Source of the DNA: Astrothelium macrocarpum
Lineage: Eukaryota; Ascomycota; Dothideomycetes; Trypetheliales; Trypetheliaceae
Assembly (NCBI GenBank): GCA_021030915.1
Contig: JAGEMR010000007.1
Coordinates: 124,001 to 188,000 of the forward strand
Direction of reading: 5' to 3'
Length of the DNA stretch: 64,000 nt
Shown here: piece after piece, positions 13,428-24,323 of the stretch
Position numbering within the stretch: position 1 is the stretch's first letter
Layout of the letters: the number at the start of each line of letters is the position of its first letter
Translations under genes and position numbers: made by a program
The notes under the pieces: generated by a model
Databases searched by the model: none
Seen by the model: only the letters and a program-made list of their open reading frames with translations
What the model was told of the DNA's origin: nothing

Positions 13428-13614
13428 GCTGATCTTTGCCGAACGTTAAGAGATTCAGTTCTGTAGATGTGTCAAATCATTACAACATTTGTCCCGCTCT
13501 TGATACGGAACTCTACTCAGGGAGGCTAAAGAGTAGGTATGCTGTAAAGGTCAAATCTCTGGTCTGTCACGTGACACTCGATTCTGTTTTCATGGCCACG
13601 CCTACAAAAAAGTG

Positions 13615-13856
13615 CTACACTACTGGGGATTGCAATGAACAATGTCATATGCCATCGCGAGAGATATACCGCTGCACACGTTGTGAGGAGTTCATCAGTA
13701 GTATTAATGGGGAAAAGCTTGAAACTTATTTCTCATTGGATTTGTTTACAGTCTTTAACCGCTTCGAATAATCTGAGGTCCTCCTCAGGAGGCTTCGACG
13801 AAGAATAGGTATCTCTTGCAGCCGGGGGAGAGATTCCTTACTGCAACCTCAAGTCT
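13615..13856. mobile_element. Foldback MITE-like element, degenerate copy 1
   Basis: The left arm reads TTGCAATGAACAATGTCAT then CGCGAGAGATATACCGC; the right arm ends CTTACTGCAACC. Both align by eye with the better preserved copies at 35844 and 42517, but many substitutions have accumulated. A chance open frame (13436-13771) overlaps it. Confidence 0.6.
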
Positions 13857-14332
13857 ACTTCCGCCTCTCTGAATAATCTAGCTTGCCTGGTATGATCATG
13901 AGATTGCTCTGGATTGAGCTCATGCCAACACCAGTTGCAAGCCAAAACCCAGCAATTGACACATCCGACCGAACATCTGTTCCCATTTGCCAATTTTACA
14001 TCTTTGGCACCAGCCACATGCTCGAAGATTTTCTTTTAGCCTAATCTTTCCGAACACCACGACTTTTCGACCACAATTGTGGTTGCTATGCTTAGATCAG
14101 GACGGGAATCTTTGAAGTCTTGGCCAGGTCTTCACGGATGGATGCCGTGTACACTGTACATTCCTTCTTGTCTATACCGCTGCTGAAACTGCTGAGCAAA
14201 TTTAATCATGGTAGATTTTTCTGAAAAGCGAGGGTACTGGCTGATACAGGTTTGCATTACTCCGCTGAAGGCAATACTCTTTGTATGACTCAATGCCGCC
14301 ATCTTCTAATGTAGCAAGGCTAATGACGCGCT
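13857..14332. other. Intergenic, no gene seen
   Basis: No coherent open frame, RNA gene or repeat arm recognised. Confidence 0.35.
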
Positions 14333-14905
14333 CTAAAGTATATCGAGCGTTATTTCCAGCGTTAGACAGTATTGGGTGTCCGGCTCAATTGGACCCATGA
14401 GCGCTCGAATTTCATCAGCAAAGTCGTTGTAGTTGATCCGTTTTGTTTGCCGGCCGTTGCCAAGAAATCTTCTTCGCAATTTCGATCTTCTACGGAAATT
14501 ATTTAATTAGTTTTGACAAATTAGAACATACAAGATATGTAATATTTACCGATAGTAAGCATGAAAATCTAATTTTAAAGGATTCGCCTTTTCTTTGCTT
14601 CCAGTAAAAATATGTCGAGCATTTTCGGCTTCCCAGGGCCATAGGTGATGACATTGAATCTTTTCCAGTACATGCATGCAATACTGCTTGTGGAATGCCG
14701 GGAGCATTGTGATGTCCTGGCTTCTTAGCCTCGAGAATCCGAATCCGAGGGGTTCCCAGGCTTTAAATCCATCCAATTGGGAAGGTCTTGGTGGAATCTG
14801 TTGATGATGCGGGTTACGAAAAGCGCGCAGTGGTTTGTAGTGGAATGAATTTAGGGGGTATGGATTGAAGGAATTCTTGCTGGAATGATGTGGATCAAGA
14901 CCCGA
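14333..14905 (-). other. Unrecognised split open frame, possibly a gene fragment
   Basis: An open frame from 14905 to 14550 joins 14489-14333 through a well-formed 60-bp intron (donor GTAAAT, acceptor CCGTAG), giving about 170 residues. The product would be Pro/Asn/His-rich at first and basic later (RRSKLRRRF). There is no ATG in the first half; the first Met in frame is at 14707. Either an upstream exon is missing from my model or this is a decayed gene. I recognise no family, and the region around it has no other coding signal. Confidence 0.3.
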
Positions 14906-15511
14906 TTATAGTAACAGATATTTCCAAGGGCTGATCGATTGGCATACTGAACCAGGTTGTTTTTTTAGTCCTTACAAAAAAGTAGAGGACGACGAGAAAG
15001 TCTGTCGTGGGTAGCTTGGCACAACTTTTATTTACAAGACTCCTCTCAGCTTACATTGGTGAATTGGAAACATCGTGAGAAGAGAAAGTGAATGCCGCAC
15101 AAATGGAAGATCGTTCTATTTTGACAAAAATTGTGCGGGAAAAAAGCATTCACTTGACGACATTCACTAAGGAATGGAAGGGTGAAGGTTTTGTACTTAG
15201 GTGTGAATACAGTGTCCCCTACCTAAGGACCCAATCGCCAGAAAGTGCGGGACATCTAAATGCCAAGCATTTATGATTCAAAAGATTCTCGAGCTACCTA
15301 ACTTATGGTGAATTTAGTCTCGATGGCTATTGGGCGCTTGCCTTGTGTCGTCCTTGGTACAGAATAGACGTGGTTTAGGTAATGCGTTGTAATTTGCGTC
15401 ATTCTGCCGCACACCTCTTGCAAAAGGCGGTGAACCTTTTCTTGTGCCTAACATGGATGTAAGGTAGATACATACCTCCAAACCAGTTCGCCTAAGATCC
15501 TCTAATTACAC
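14906..15511. other. Intergenic upstream of HUB1
   Basis: Upstream region of the RS-Hub1 gene; no gene seen. Confidence 0.35.
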
Positions 15512-16040
15512 ATGGCAGGGTCTCGCTCGCGATCGCGCTCTCCAGTCCGTTCCCGCTCTCCAGTACGCTCGCGCTCTCCAGTACGCTCGCGCCCTCCAGT
15601 ACGTGCGCGCTCTCCAATACGTGCGCGCTCGTCTTCTCCCCGTCGCGAGCGCAGTAAGGATAAACCAAGAACTAAGCAGAAAGACAAGAAAGACAAGAAA
15701 GACAAAAAGGACAAGAAAGATAAGCAGCCAAAGGTGCAAGCACCGGCCGAACCAATGATAGTGGTAAATGTCAACGATCGGCTGGGTACAAAGGCTGCAA
15801 TTCCCTGCTTGGCCTCGGATCCGATAAAGTTATTCAAGGCCCAAGTCGCTGCAAGAATCGGACGACAACCACATGAAATCATGCTCAAACGTCAAGGAGA
15901 GCGGCCATTCAAGGATTTTCTTACATTGGCCGATTATGGCGTGAGTAATGGCGTGCAACTTGATCTGTAAGTTCATTCATGCAGTATCTGAAAATGAAGA
16001 TGCTAATTTTACATTCAGTGAGCTTGATACAGGCGATTAG
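15512..16040 (+). CDS. HUB1: Ubiquitin-like splicing modifier Hub1/UBL5 with RS-repeat N-terminus
   Basis: Hub1 binds spliceosomal proteins non-covalently and tunes splice-site choice. Exons 15512-15966 and 16019-16040 give 158 residues. Residues 1-48 are an RS domain built from RSPVRS units, encoded by near-identical 18-bp tandem repeats. Residues 50-72 are Lys/Asp repeats (KDK units, 9-bp DNA repeats). The ubiquitin-like fold (82-158) contains VNVNDRLGTKA and ILKRQGERPFKD-like blocks and ends ELDTGD, without the C-terminal di-glycine of conjugated ubiquitins. Yeast Hub1 is only ~73 residues; from memory, other filamentous ascomycetes also have charged N-terminal extensions. The tiny second exon supplies the last seven residues. 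Convergent with VMA6, stops 91 bp apart. Confidence 0.92.
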
Positions 16041-16131
16041 TTGGAAGATCACTTCATCTAAGATCCCATGAACGCCATGCCTCAAAGCTTTACACAGATG
16101 ATCAGACCATAATGAGAGCCCAAAAGAGTGG

Positions 16132-17382
16132 CTAGAAGACGCTGATATAATTACCTATGCGCTCCTTTTGGTTCTGGGCTATGCATTCAGAAATCCACGT
16201 TATGTTTCGGATTTCCTACACCAGATAGTTAGTATCATTATTGCACCACCTAGCAATATCAAGTGCTTACCTGTTCTCTCAGCTTTACCCAAGCATAAAC
16301 AACCGCATGCGTGAACTGCCGCGTAAAGGCTAGCTTCGAGATTTCCATTTCCTTTTGGTAAAACATATCCTCCAAGCTCTTGCCCTCGGCGCCTGCACCA
16401 CCACTCATGTTCCCAACCCCTCCACCGCCCTGGCCCATTCCCGTCTGGTCAAAAAAGTTTTTGTACTCGGTTACCCCATCTACCGCTATCCTAACACCCT
16501 CAACATCATCCGCCCTCGACAGCATCAACGTTCCTTCCGGATGCAATCTTCCAAAGTTCGGGTACAGTTTTCTGCGATCTTGCTTCGACAGCTCCGTCCC
16601 AAACGAGTTGAGTGTGATATTGATACTCCTCCTATCCGCTTCAAATTCAAGCACCTCATTCATCACCTCTGCCGTGGGCGTACCCTGCAAACCGGCCGTA
16701 TTATTCACCCACCAGTGGAAATCCTCTAGATAGTTCTTATATAGGGTATTTCGAATGATCTCAATGTTCAACTCGTCCAGGTCTTGGTGACTCAGGCTGC
16801 CTTTAAAGTACGGTGCCAGAGGTGTCTCGATGAGCACCGAATTATATAGTTCTTCGATGTTGGTCGCCACGCAGAGCACCGGCATTGTCTCGAACCATCC
16901 CAGCGGGTGACACCGCTCCAGCAGCTCGCGCGTGTCCCGCTCGTGCAGCGTACCTGTGATTAAGAGCGCCACGTTATCAATCATGTAACCGTAAGTTAGG
17001 TAGTCCATGAACTTGGCGAGCGTGCCCGTAGCATTCGACTGCAAGTAGCGAAACTCGGCAACGAGCTTTTCGGTCGTCTTGTTGGCAAGGGCGGAGGTGG
17101 AGGGGTTCGGTGGGAGTGAGGCGAGAAAGTCACCGTAGGCTGGGCCGAGTTGGAGTTTGACATCTGAGTACAATCAGCCTGGATATTGCGAAAACGCGCT
17201 TGGAGCGTCGAACCGTCTATTGTCTCGCATTGTGTCAAATTTCCGTAGTTCTGGCTTGTCAGTAGAGCATTGCGGTAACCTCGTACTATGCCCTCGATGT
17301 AACTGCGTCTATTAGTATAATTTCTCCAGGTGACTATCGCGTTGGCGTACCCGTATTGAACATTATAATAGAGGCCTTCCAT
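16132..17382 (-). CDS. VMA6: V-type proton ATPase subunit d
   Basis: Connects the central stalk to the membrane rotor of the vacuolar proton pump. Exons 17382-17351, 17302-17214, 17163-16271 and 16215-16132 give 365 residues, the usual family length. The protein opens MEGLYYNV and includes GYIEGIVRGYRNALL, the block DYLTYGYMIDNVALL, and CHPLGWF; it closes with RIGNYISVF. A small Gly-rich insert (GGGGVGNMSGG) lies before the last third, a region that varies in fungi. Introns of 48, 50 and 55 bp were placed so the junctions restore the conserved GYIEG, DVKLQLGP and KLREQEIRN segments. Identification is secure. Confidence 0.95.
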
Positions 17383-18019
17383 AGCTGTAGTGTTGGAAGC
17401 GAATGTATCAAATGGCTTTGAGCTTGAATATATGATGAAGCTGTCCTAAGTCTAGATGCCAGTACTAAAGGCGGTGAGGTCATTACATTGGCAGAATTCA
17501 GGATTAATGAATGTTTCCATTAGATTGAAAGCCTTCCCAAACTTTGGCACAACGCACGAAATGAACAAATCTTGATGGAGAGTCTTAGACTATACATGTT
17601 TTTAGTTGTATTTATATTTGGTCCAATTCTGATGGATATCTGTACAGCTACAAGAAGAGCCCACCACTGACCAAAGTCTGAACGCCTTCAAGTTCACCAG
17701 GCCAGGTTGAATCCTTTGGATCGAGACCCATTCTCTGGACTAGATTCATAAAGAGAGCAGCTCCCGTCGTATTACACTTCACACGGGGTATACCCCTTCA
17801 ACGTCAAATGTCACCCATTTAAGTCGTCAAGAAATCCAGAATTCTTCCATGCACCCTTGCCCTCTGCTCTGCCTGACTCGATGATGATGCAACATCTTAC
17901 TACCGACTTTTGAGTAGCTCGTGATCGAGCGTTTGTCGTAATGTCATCGTGATTTTTCTCATCCCGGACGTTGCTTGACTCTCATAACCATCGACCCATG
18001 TGAACGGCCAATACCATAT
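17383..18019. other. Intergenic, no gene seen
   Basis: Upstream of VMA6 and downstream of the small minus-strand gene; nothing else supported. Confidence 0.35.
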
Positions 18020-18412
18020 TCATCGCTTAATTTTATATTTCAGCCGACGACGAATCTTTAATGCAATTGCCTCGACGGGAATATAGTTGGCACGATGTTG
18101 TAATGTAACCCGGTCTCCTCCACCAGTCTCTCTTGTCTGGACTACTTGACTTTCTTGAGCTTGTGTCTTAATGTAGGACGGACCGCCGGCACGAGAATTT
18201 GGCATTTGGAGGGCTCGATGAATGATTGCTGGTGCTCCTCCTTGGTAGAGCCTTTCGTACATTCTAATTTTTGGTCAGAACGTCTGGTGAAGTCCTTCAA
18301 AAAGGTGGTCTTACTTGACAGCTTGGGAGATCCGTAGGTAGCGCTGTAGCATTCGAGATACTCTAGGATTTTTGAGAGCGTTCATTGCAACTCCCGAAGT
18401 ATTGGACGCCAT
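18020..18412 (-). CDS. Small basic hypothetical protein
   Basis: Exons 18412-18315 and 18263-18020 join in frame to 113 residues through a 51-bp intron (GTAAGA...TTAG). The product is basic: the N-terminal half has NPRVSRMLQRYLRIS, the end is KIRRRLKYKIKR, and there is no signal peptide or clear membrane segment. I do not recognise the family. The Met at 18412 (MASNTSG) was taken as start; the frame is open upstream to 18505. It diverges from another unrecognised basic protein across about 340 bp, so the two may share a promoter. A mitochondrial or RNA-binding role would suit the composition but is guesswork. Confidence 0.5.
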
Positions 18413-18754
18413 GATTGCAAGAGGGAAGGGCAAGTTCTGTGAGATGAAAATGCATGGAGAGCTCATTGCGATCCATCTAAACCGCTCCTGTGGTCCAAGC
18501 TCCACTCTATGAAATTTAGCTCTCTAACGCAACCCAGCAGGTCACGTCAAAAGAGACTATCCTACACGCTGGGCGCAAGACTGAACCATCTCGTTCTTCA
18601 TCTGTCTAAGTTCCACACACCGCGCGACTAATTGGTTCACGAAAGTTACATCAACGACGTACATTGGCGCAGCATCAGAAGGCATCATTCTATCTTCAAC
18701 TTGACATGCGATAATCCGACGGAACCCATTGAGCTTGAAAGAAACTCTCTTGCA
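18413..18754. promoter_or_regulatory. Divergent promoter between two basic hypothetical proteins
   Basis: A 342-bp gap between the two divergent start codons; no specific site recognised. Confidence 0.35.
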
Positions 18755-19919
18755 ATGTTCAAGCCTACACAGATCCTGCAGAAATCGCAGGCCCGTTTAC
18801 GTGGTCAACGCGGGCCTGCGATCCGTATATTACGGAAAGCCATGAGGACAGTGAATCCTGAAGCCGTGATACCGCCAAACATTGCTCCTGAACGTGCTCT
18901 TCCTCCTCCACGGGCTTGGAAAGAGACGGGCGTACCGATAAACAAACTCATGCCAGATCACAATCAAAGAGCAGAGTTACCAGAGTTCTCGAGGAATCAG
19001 AGCCAAGAACACAGAGCGGGATTATTATCGTGGCAAGAAGCAACTCAAAAGCAGTTGGCAAATTCAGCACATACCGAAAGTGTCAACGTACCAAGTCTTG
19101 TTGCTCGGAAAGCGAATCGGATAGGTATGGAACGCCCGGATTTGCTCCGAACATTGGTGGCTGACGACAGCTTCAGAGGTGCCCTTTGCGTCTCAGGGCA
19201 AGATTTCGGATAGCTATCCAGCCGGCTATAAACCTCCAGCTCCTTTATTTTGGAATCATAGCGTGTATGCATACAACAAGAACACTCTACATACTATACC
19301 CGCAACAACTGCAACTGCAAGAAGGATGATACGATTGTATTACAATATGATACCTCGCGGTTTCACGGACGTCCTCGGTCGTCAGGTAAGACTCAAGTAC
19401 GTTTGGAAATTGATGAAGCTAAGCATTCTTCTGTCTCAGTTATCGAGACCAAGGTATCTTCTGCGATCAACATTTCGAGCCTTTGTTGCTGATCGCATGC
19501 AAAACAAGATGCCTGTAGATTCTGACATAATGTCAAGAGTAAGACGATTGATAGATTTTATTTCTGTTTCTGTGACCCTATACTAACGTGTTTAGATTCA
19601 ACCTCGAGGCAAACAAAAGATGGCCTTCTGGGGTCCCCTGAGAAAGCTTTCGGCAATGCAGCCGAATGTTCAATTCAAACATTACTCAGATAAAGTCAAC
19701 ATAGCAACGTATGTGTACGACCGTCGGATACAAGGTTTAAAGCACAGGATGGCCGTCCTTGGGAGACGGCTTCAGCGGGCTCTGAGCATGACTACGCGAA
19801 CTGGCTGGGCCACTTTTGGCAGATCTTGCGATTCTTGGGAGCATTGGAAAGCAAAATCAGAAGAGGTGCTCCCAGGCAGGCGAGCGGGTAGGACAAGAAG
19901 AACACGGCTTACTGTATAG
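18755..19919 (+). CDS. Basic hypothetical protein, 333 aa
   Basis: Four exons (18755-19124, 19177-19385, 19440-19538, 19596-19919) join in a single frame to 333 residues. The introns are 52, 54 and 57 bp, and the last carries a perfect TACTAAC branch site near 19581. The protein is rich in Arg/Lys (RRLQRALS, end RAGRTRRTRLTV). It contains a conserved-looking stretch, YAYNKNTLHTIPATTATA followed by RRMIRLYYNMIP, but I do not recognise the family. No signal peptide or membrane segment is visible. Four exons with consensus splice sites and a branch site make a real gene likely. Confidence 0.65.
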
Positions 19920-20307
19920 TATCTGCTGAAGCGGCCTATTCCTTGCAATCAAAGACCTTTGCTCATCATGCTGGTGGTGGTTGTTTTTAATGCTCTTCAA
20001 CTCATTGATCGAAACGCAACGACTTGTTCTGCGCCCGGCAGGCCGATCCTAGCTGGAGTAGCTATTGACACTGACAGTCTCTACGAACCCGCCTTCCTTT
20101 CACAAATGATAATCATTTATATGGACCTACTCTGGATTTGGATGATGCCGTCAGGGCTTGCAATCAGACATGTCGTGAGCCTCGACAGTTCGATTCGCGA
20201 TACGCATACTGAAAAGAACTTGAGACACATTCGCCAGCGCAGTCTTCCCGAATGTCCCCCAATAGCTGGTGTATTGTATGCATACACGGCTCGCGACATG
20301 GCGCACA
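19920..20307. other. Intergenic, no gene seen
   Basis: Lies between the 333-residue protein and MITE copy 2; open frames here run into the repeat and look accidental. Confidence 0.35.
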
Positions 20308-20534
20308 GGTACCAGGGGTTGCAACAAGAAACGTCACTCGAACGTGAGACAGATAATTTGCCATACGCTTCTTGGGGAGAACCTCAATAACAAACAACCA
20401 AAAAATTCTTGGAGATTGTTTTTTCAGAATTTTTTACAGTTTTGTCACAGATGATCATTGTTGAAAATGGGATGGGGTCCTCCCTACAAGGCTTGCGGTG
20501 CCTGGTGACATTTTTTGTTGCAGTCCCTGGTGCC
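20308..20534. mobile_element. Foldback MITE-like element, copy 2
   Basis: The left arm has CCAGGGGTTGCAACAAGAAA then CGTCACTCG and GGGAGAACCTCAAT; the right arm has GGTGACATT followed by TTGCAGTCCCTGGTGCC. The right arm lacks the inner AT-rich part seen in full copies. Confidence 0.65.
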
Positions 20535-20805
20535 TGCCAGGCATCATATCAGAATTGGTGGAACAATACAACCATGGTCTTACCAACAATCCCACCAAAA
20601 TTATTTGCAACCCACGGCTCCTATCTCGCTGCTGTTCTAATAGTATTTTGAATTAACGTCTTAGGTCTGTTCACTATAAAAATCATGTTTTCAAATTTGT
20701 TGTTTGACTGTTCATTTCTTAAAATTCGGTGAAATGAATTTATCACTGTTTATTAATAGATTTGGTGGGGGCGGAAACGGAGATTTTGCTGATGCCTAGG
20801 TAGCA

Positions 20806-21052
20806 GGCACCCAGAATCGAAACCGAACCATGATGACATTGGCACGACCGCGAAGAATATAAATGGCCGCACACCTTACCGGGAGCTTTCCAACACTTGA
20901 AGCCAAAAAAACTTTGACGGTTGTTTTTTCCGAAAAACTTTACAAATTATTCACATTTGGTACTTGCTTGAAACGGTACAAGGCTCTCCTCACGAGGTGT
21001 GCGCCAAGTTATCTGGCATAGGTGACATTTTTAATTGCAACTCCTGGTGGCA
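20806..21052. mobile_element. Foldback MITE-like element, copy 3
   Basis: The left arm includes CACGACCGCGAAGAATATAA; the right arm has CTCCTCACGAGGTGTGCGCC, then GGTGACATTTTTAATTGCAA and CCTGGTGG. It lies about 270 bp from copy 2 and 360 bp upstream of the VIT/vWA start codon. Confidence 0.65.
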
Positions 21053-21410
21053 CGATAGTGTGTATGAGTCACGAAACTATCAGCTGTTCGAGTTTTATTG
21101 TGGAGCTTCTTGTGAACTCAAAAAACTTTTGAAATATCTGCGAATACCCAACACCCTGGAATCGTGTGAGATATGGAAACGTGAGCGGGAATTTGCATCT
21201 TGTATCACTTGCTACTTTTCCCATTCACACAGTTTCCATATACAGCGTTCCTCAATCCAAACTATACTTTCCGGCTCTCTTGCACGTGAACACGCTTTTA
21301 ATTGCAACGCGCAAGTTTCTCTTTTTCCTTCCTCCTCTCCTTCACTCTGCCCTGTCTTCGCTACCTCTACTTGCCCTTCCCTCTCCAAAAAAAGCGTTTC
21401 TACAGCAAAC

Positions 21411-24323
21411 ATGGCACTAAACGGCTATATCTGTAGCTGCTTTTACCTTCCAGACTCCCCTACCTCGTACTACAATACTCGGATGTATTTGCCGCAGGTT
21501 GAACTCAAGTCACATACAACAATTTTGTCCACTAGTTCGCGCACCACGCTTGCGCAAACGTTTGTCAATGCATCACTCACATATAGGATCCCGAAGCTTT
21601 ATTACACCTTTCCTTTACACGACGGCGTAAGCGTTGTTGGCTTCAAATTTGTTATTGGAGATCGTGTCGTCAATGGTGTGATTAAAGAAAAGGAAAAAGC
21701 ACGTGCGATATTTGATGAGGCCGTTAGCAGAGGAAAGCAGGCTGGTCTTCTTGAGCAACTATCTGACGCGTCTGATATCTTCACCACGACTGTCGCGAAC
21801 ATCCCACCAGGGGCGAAGCTGGTCGTCGAAATCACGTACCTTGGCGAATTGAAGAATGATTTCGAGGTAAATGGCATTCGTTTCACGATTCCTACCTCAA
21901 TCGCTCCTCGTTATGGCAATTATCCTGGACAGCTCGTCTGTTCACCTTCAGATGCCGGCTCGGAGAGTAAAGGCATGGAAATCGTTGTGGACGTCATTAT
22001 GCCAGATGGCTCCGCCATCAAAGCCATCCAATCTCCAAGTCACCAAATTTCCGTCTCTATTGGTACTGTTTCATCCGGTCCGGATGCGAATCCGAAGCTC
22101 AGTCAAGCCTCTGCAAGTCTCGCCTTGGGATCTACGGAGCTCGGCAGCGACTTTGTTCTTCACGTCATGAACGAGGATACTGGCAACCCTCAGGCTATTC
22201 TCGAGGCACATCCGACGATCCCGAACCAGCGCGCTCTTATGCTATCGCTTGTGCCAAAGTTCTCGATTCGCACAATCAAACCGGAAATCGTCTTCATTGC
22301 TGATCGAAGCGGAAGCATGGGGTTGAAGATTCCAACCCTTGTCTCAGCAATGAACGTTTTCCTCAAATCATTGCCTCTTGGAATAATGTTCAATATCTGC
22401 TCATTTGGCAGTAGTCACTCGTTTCTATGGAGTAAGAGCAAGGCATATGGACAAGCCAGCCTAACCGAAGCCTTAATTCATACAAAGTCTTTTGCATCCG
22501 ATTTAGGGGGAACGGAGATATACAATCCTCTTTTAGCGACCATCGAGAATCGATATGGAGATATTCCGTTGGAGATTGTGCTTTTGACAGATGGCGAAGT
22601 TTGGAGCCAACAACCAATCTTTGACATGCTGAATCGGACGATTGGAGAGACGAAAGCCCCAATCCGTGTTTTTACAGTGGGAATCGGCTCCCAGGTATCC
22701 CATGCGCTCGTTGAGGGAATCGCAAGGGCCGGTAATGGCTTCTCCCAGGTCGTGGGTGACGGCGAGAAGCTTGACCGCAAGGTTATTCGAATACTCAAAA
22801 ACGCGCTTACTTCTCATGTCGATGACTACTCCCTTGAGGTTTGCTACGGAGACGAAGACGATGATTATGTATTGGTCGACAAGGTCGAGGACTGCCTCAA
22901 ATTAGATGTTCCCACAGAAAGCCCTTCGAATATCAAGGAGGACAAACAGTCAAAGAGGCCTATTTCGCTTTTCGATGTCAATTCAGACCCGGATAAAGAC
23001 GAAAAGCTCCATGACGATGGTGATGGACAAGGGCGCTTCCGCCACCTTCCCAGCATATCTATTCCCAAGATTTTACAAACACCACATCAGATTTCGCCGC
23101 TGTTCCCCTTCAATCGGACCACCGTGTATCTCATTTTGTCATCCGAGACAGTAGCAAGAAGCCCAAAGTCTGTGATCATTAGGGGCACATCTGAGCAGGG
23201 TCCACTGGAGATTGAGATCCCTGTGCATACTCTGGATAGTCCTGGAGAGACATTCCATCAGCTTGCAGCAAGGAAAGCCGTGCAAGAACTTGAAGAAGGA
23301 CGTGGCTGGATCTTCGACGCGAAAGACAAGACTGACGGCGCCCTTTTGAAGGACAAGTTCCCCAGTCAATTCCAGCAGATAACAGAGCGCGAAGCCGTTA
23401 GACTCGGTGTCCAATTCCAGGTTGGTGGGAAATGGTGCTCATTCGTTGCTGTTGAGAAGAACGACGAAACGACCAGCAAGGATGATAACCAGAACACAGC
23501 TGGCTTCTCACCATCCGAGCTCGAGTTCACGGGGATATCTGGAGCACCTCAAGTAAGGCGCAATGACGTGGGCTTGTTTGGAAGTACGGTAAGTAAAGAC
23601 CAATTCGGAAAAAACAGCCAGATTGGATCCAGCGGCTTTTCTTCGCAGTTCACTCGACAACTGGCTGCGTTTCATTTCGCCCGAAAGGGGCCAACTACGG
23701 TACCTACACCACCTTGTGCAAGCTTTGAGCCTGAACTGATTTTTTCCCAGCAGGCAATGCCCTTTCCCGTAGAATCGTTGGGCATGAGGCCTTGCGGAGG
23801 GTTGGCTGCCAGTCCGATGAACTATGGAGCGGGATTTGCTTCTAATAGCCATATGCAACGTGCCCCTCTGAAAAATAGTACAACAGCGAACACCGTGACA
23901 GCAGCTTCACCTTCCTATTTGACGCGAGTCAATCATCGCCACATCGCATTTCAATCCCAAGACTTCTCCTGCGCTGAAAATGATGAGGCAGAGGAGCAAT
24001 CACCTATGGAGGCCCTCATCTCTCTCCAAAGTTTCGAAGGATTTTGGCCCGCATCCGCAGAGCTTTTCAAAGTTCTTGGAGTCGATCAAGGCCAGATCAA
24101 TATCTCTTTCGGCAATAACAACTCCTACAAAGATGTTGAGGATCATGTGACTGCTACAGCGCTCACTATTTGTTTCTTCCAGCGTTGTCTTGTGGACGAG
24201 CAAGAGACCTGGGAACTCATGATCGATAAAGCAAATTCCTGGGTTGAGCAAGCGGTTTCTCAGCAGAATCGCAAGGTGATTATGGCAACAGCAGAGAAGC
24301 TGATCCGAGAGAGTAATCCATAA
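21411..24323 (+). CDS. VIT domain plus von Willebrand factor A domain protein
   Basis: An intronless 970-residue protein. The N-terminal third is a VIT (vault/inter-alpha-trypsin) domain, with FPLHDGVSVVGFKFVIGDRV and the typical KEKARAIFDEAVSRGKQAGL block. A vWA domain follows, with an intact metal-ion site (DRSGSMG, Asp at residue 298, then GGTEIYNPL and LLTDGEVW). A middle acidic linker leads to a C-terminal segment with SFEGFWPAS and FFQRCL, as in other fungal and animal VIT-vWA proteins. The cellular role of these fungal proteins is poorly known; no signal peptide is visible. The frame stays open for 149 codons upstream, through part of MITE copy 3. The MALNGY start is preferred because homologous sequence begins there. 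Confidence 0.88.
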   Translation: MALNGYICSCFYLPDSPTSYYNTRMYLPQVELKSHTTILSTSSRTTLAQTFVNASLTYRIPKLYYTFPLHDGVSVVGFKFVIGDRVVNGVIKEKEKARAIFDEAVSRGKQAGLLEQLSDASDIFTTTVANIPPGAKLVVEITYLGELKNDFEVNGIRFTIPTSIAPRYGNYPGQLVCSPSDAGSESKGMEIVVDVIMPDGSAIKAIQSPSHQISVSIGTVSSGPDANPKLSQASASLALGSTELGSDFVLHVMNEDTGNPQAILEAHPTIPNQRALMLSLVPKFSIRTIKPEIVFIADRSGSMGLKIPTLVSAMNVFLKSLPLGIMFNICSFGSSHSFLWSKSKAYGQASLTEALIHTKSFASDLGGTEIYNPLLATIENRYGDIPLEIVLLTDGEVWSQQPIFDMLNRTIGETKAPIRVFTVGIGSQVSHALVEGIARAGNGFSQVVGDGEKLDRKVIRILKNALTSHVDDYSLEVCYGDEDDDYVLVDKVEDCLKLDVPTESPSNIKEDKQSKRPISLFDVNSDPDKDEKLHDDGDGQGRFRHLPSISIPKILQTPHQISPLFPFNRTTVYLILSSETVARSPKSVIIRGTSEQGPLEIEIPVHTLDSPGETFHQLAARKAVQELEEGRGWIFDAKDKTDGALLKDKFPSQFQQITEREAVRLGVQFQVGGKWCSFVAVEKNDETTSKDDNQNTAGFSPSELEFTGISGAPQVRRNDVGLFGSTVSKDQFGKNSQIGSSGFSSQFTRQLAAFHFARKGPTTVPTPPCASFEPELIFSQQAMPFPVESLGMRPCGGLAASPMNYGAGFASNSHMQRAPLKNSTTANTVTAASPSYLTRVNHRHIAFQSQDFSCAENDEAEEQSPMEALISLQSFEGFWPASAELFKVLGVDQGQINISFGNNNSYKDVEDHVTATALTICFFQRCLVDEQETWELMIDKANSWVEQAVSQQNRKVIMATAEKLIRESNP

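Noticed and set aside
13436..13771. 111-codon open frame
   Set aside because: Its second half is MITE copy 1; no homology or splice evidence.
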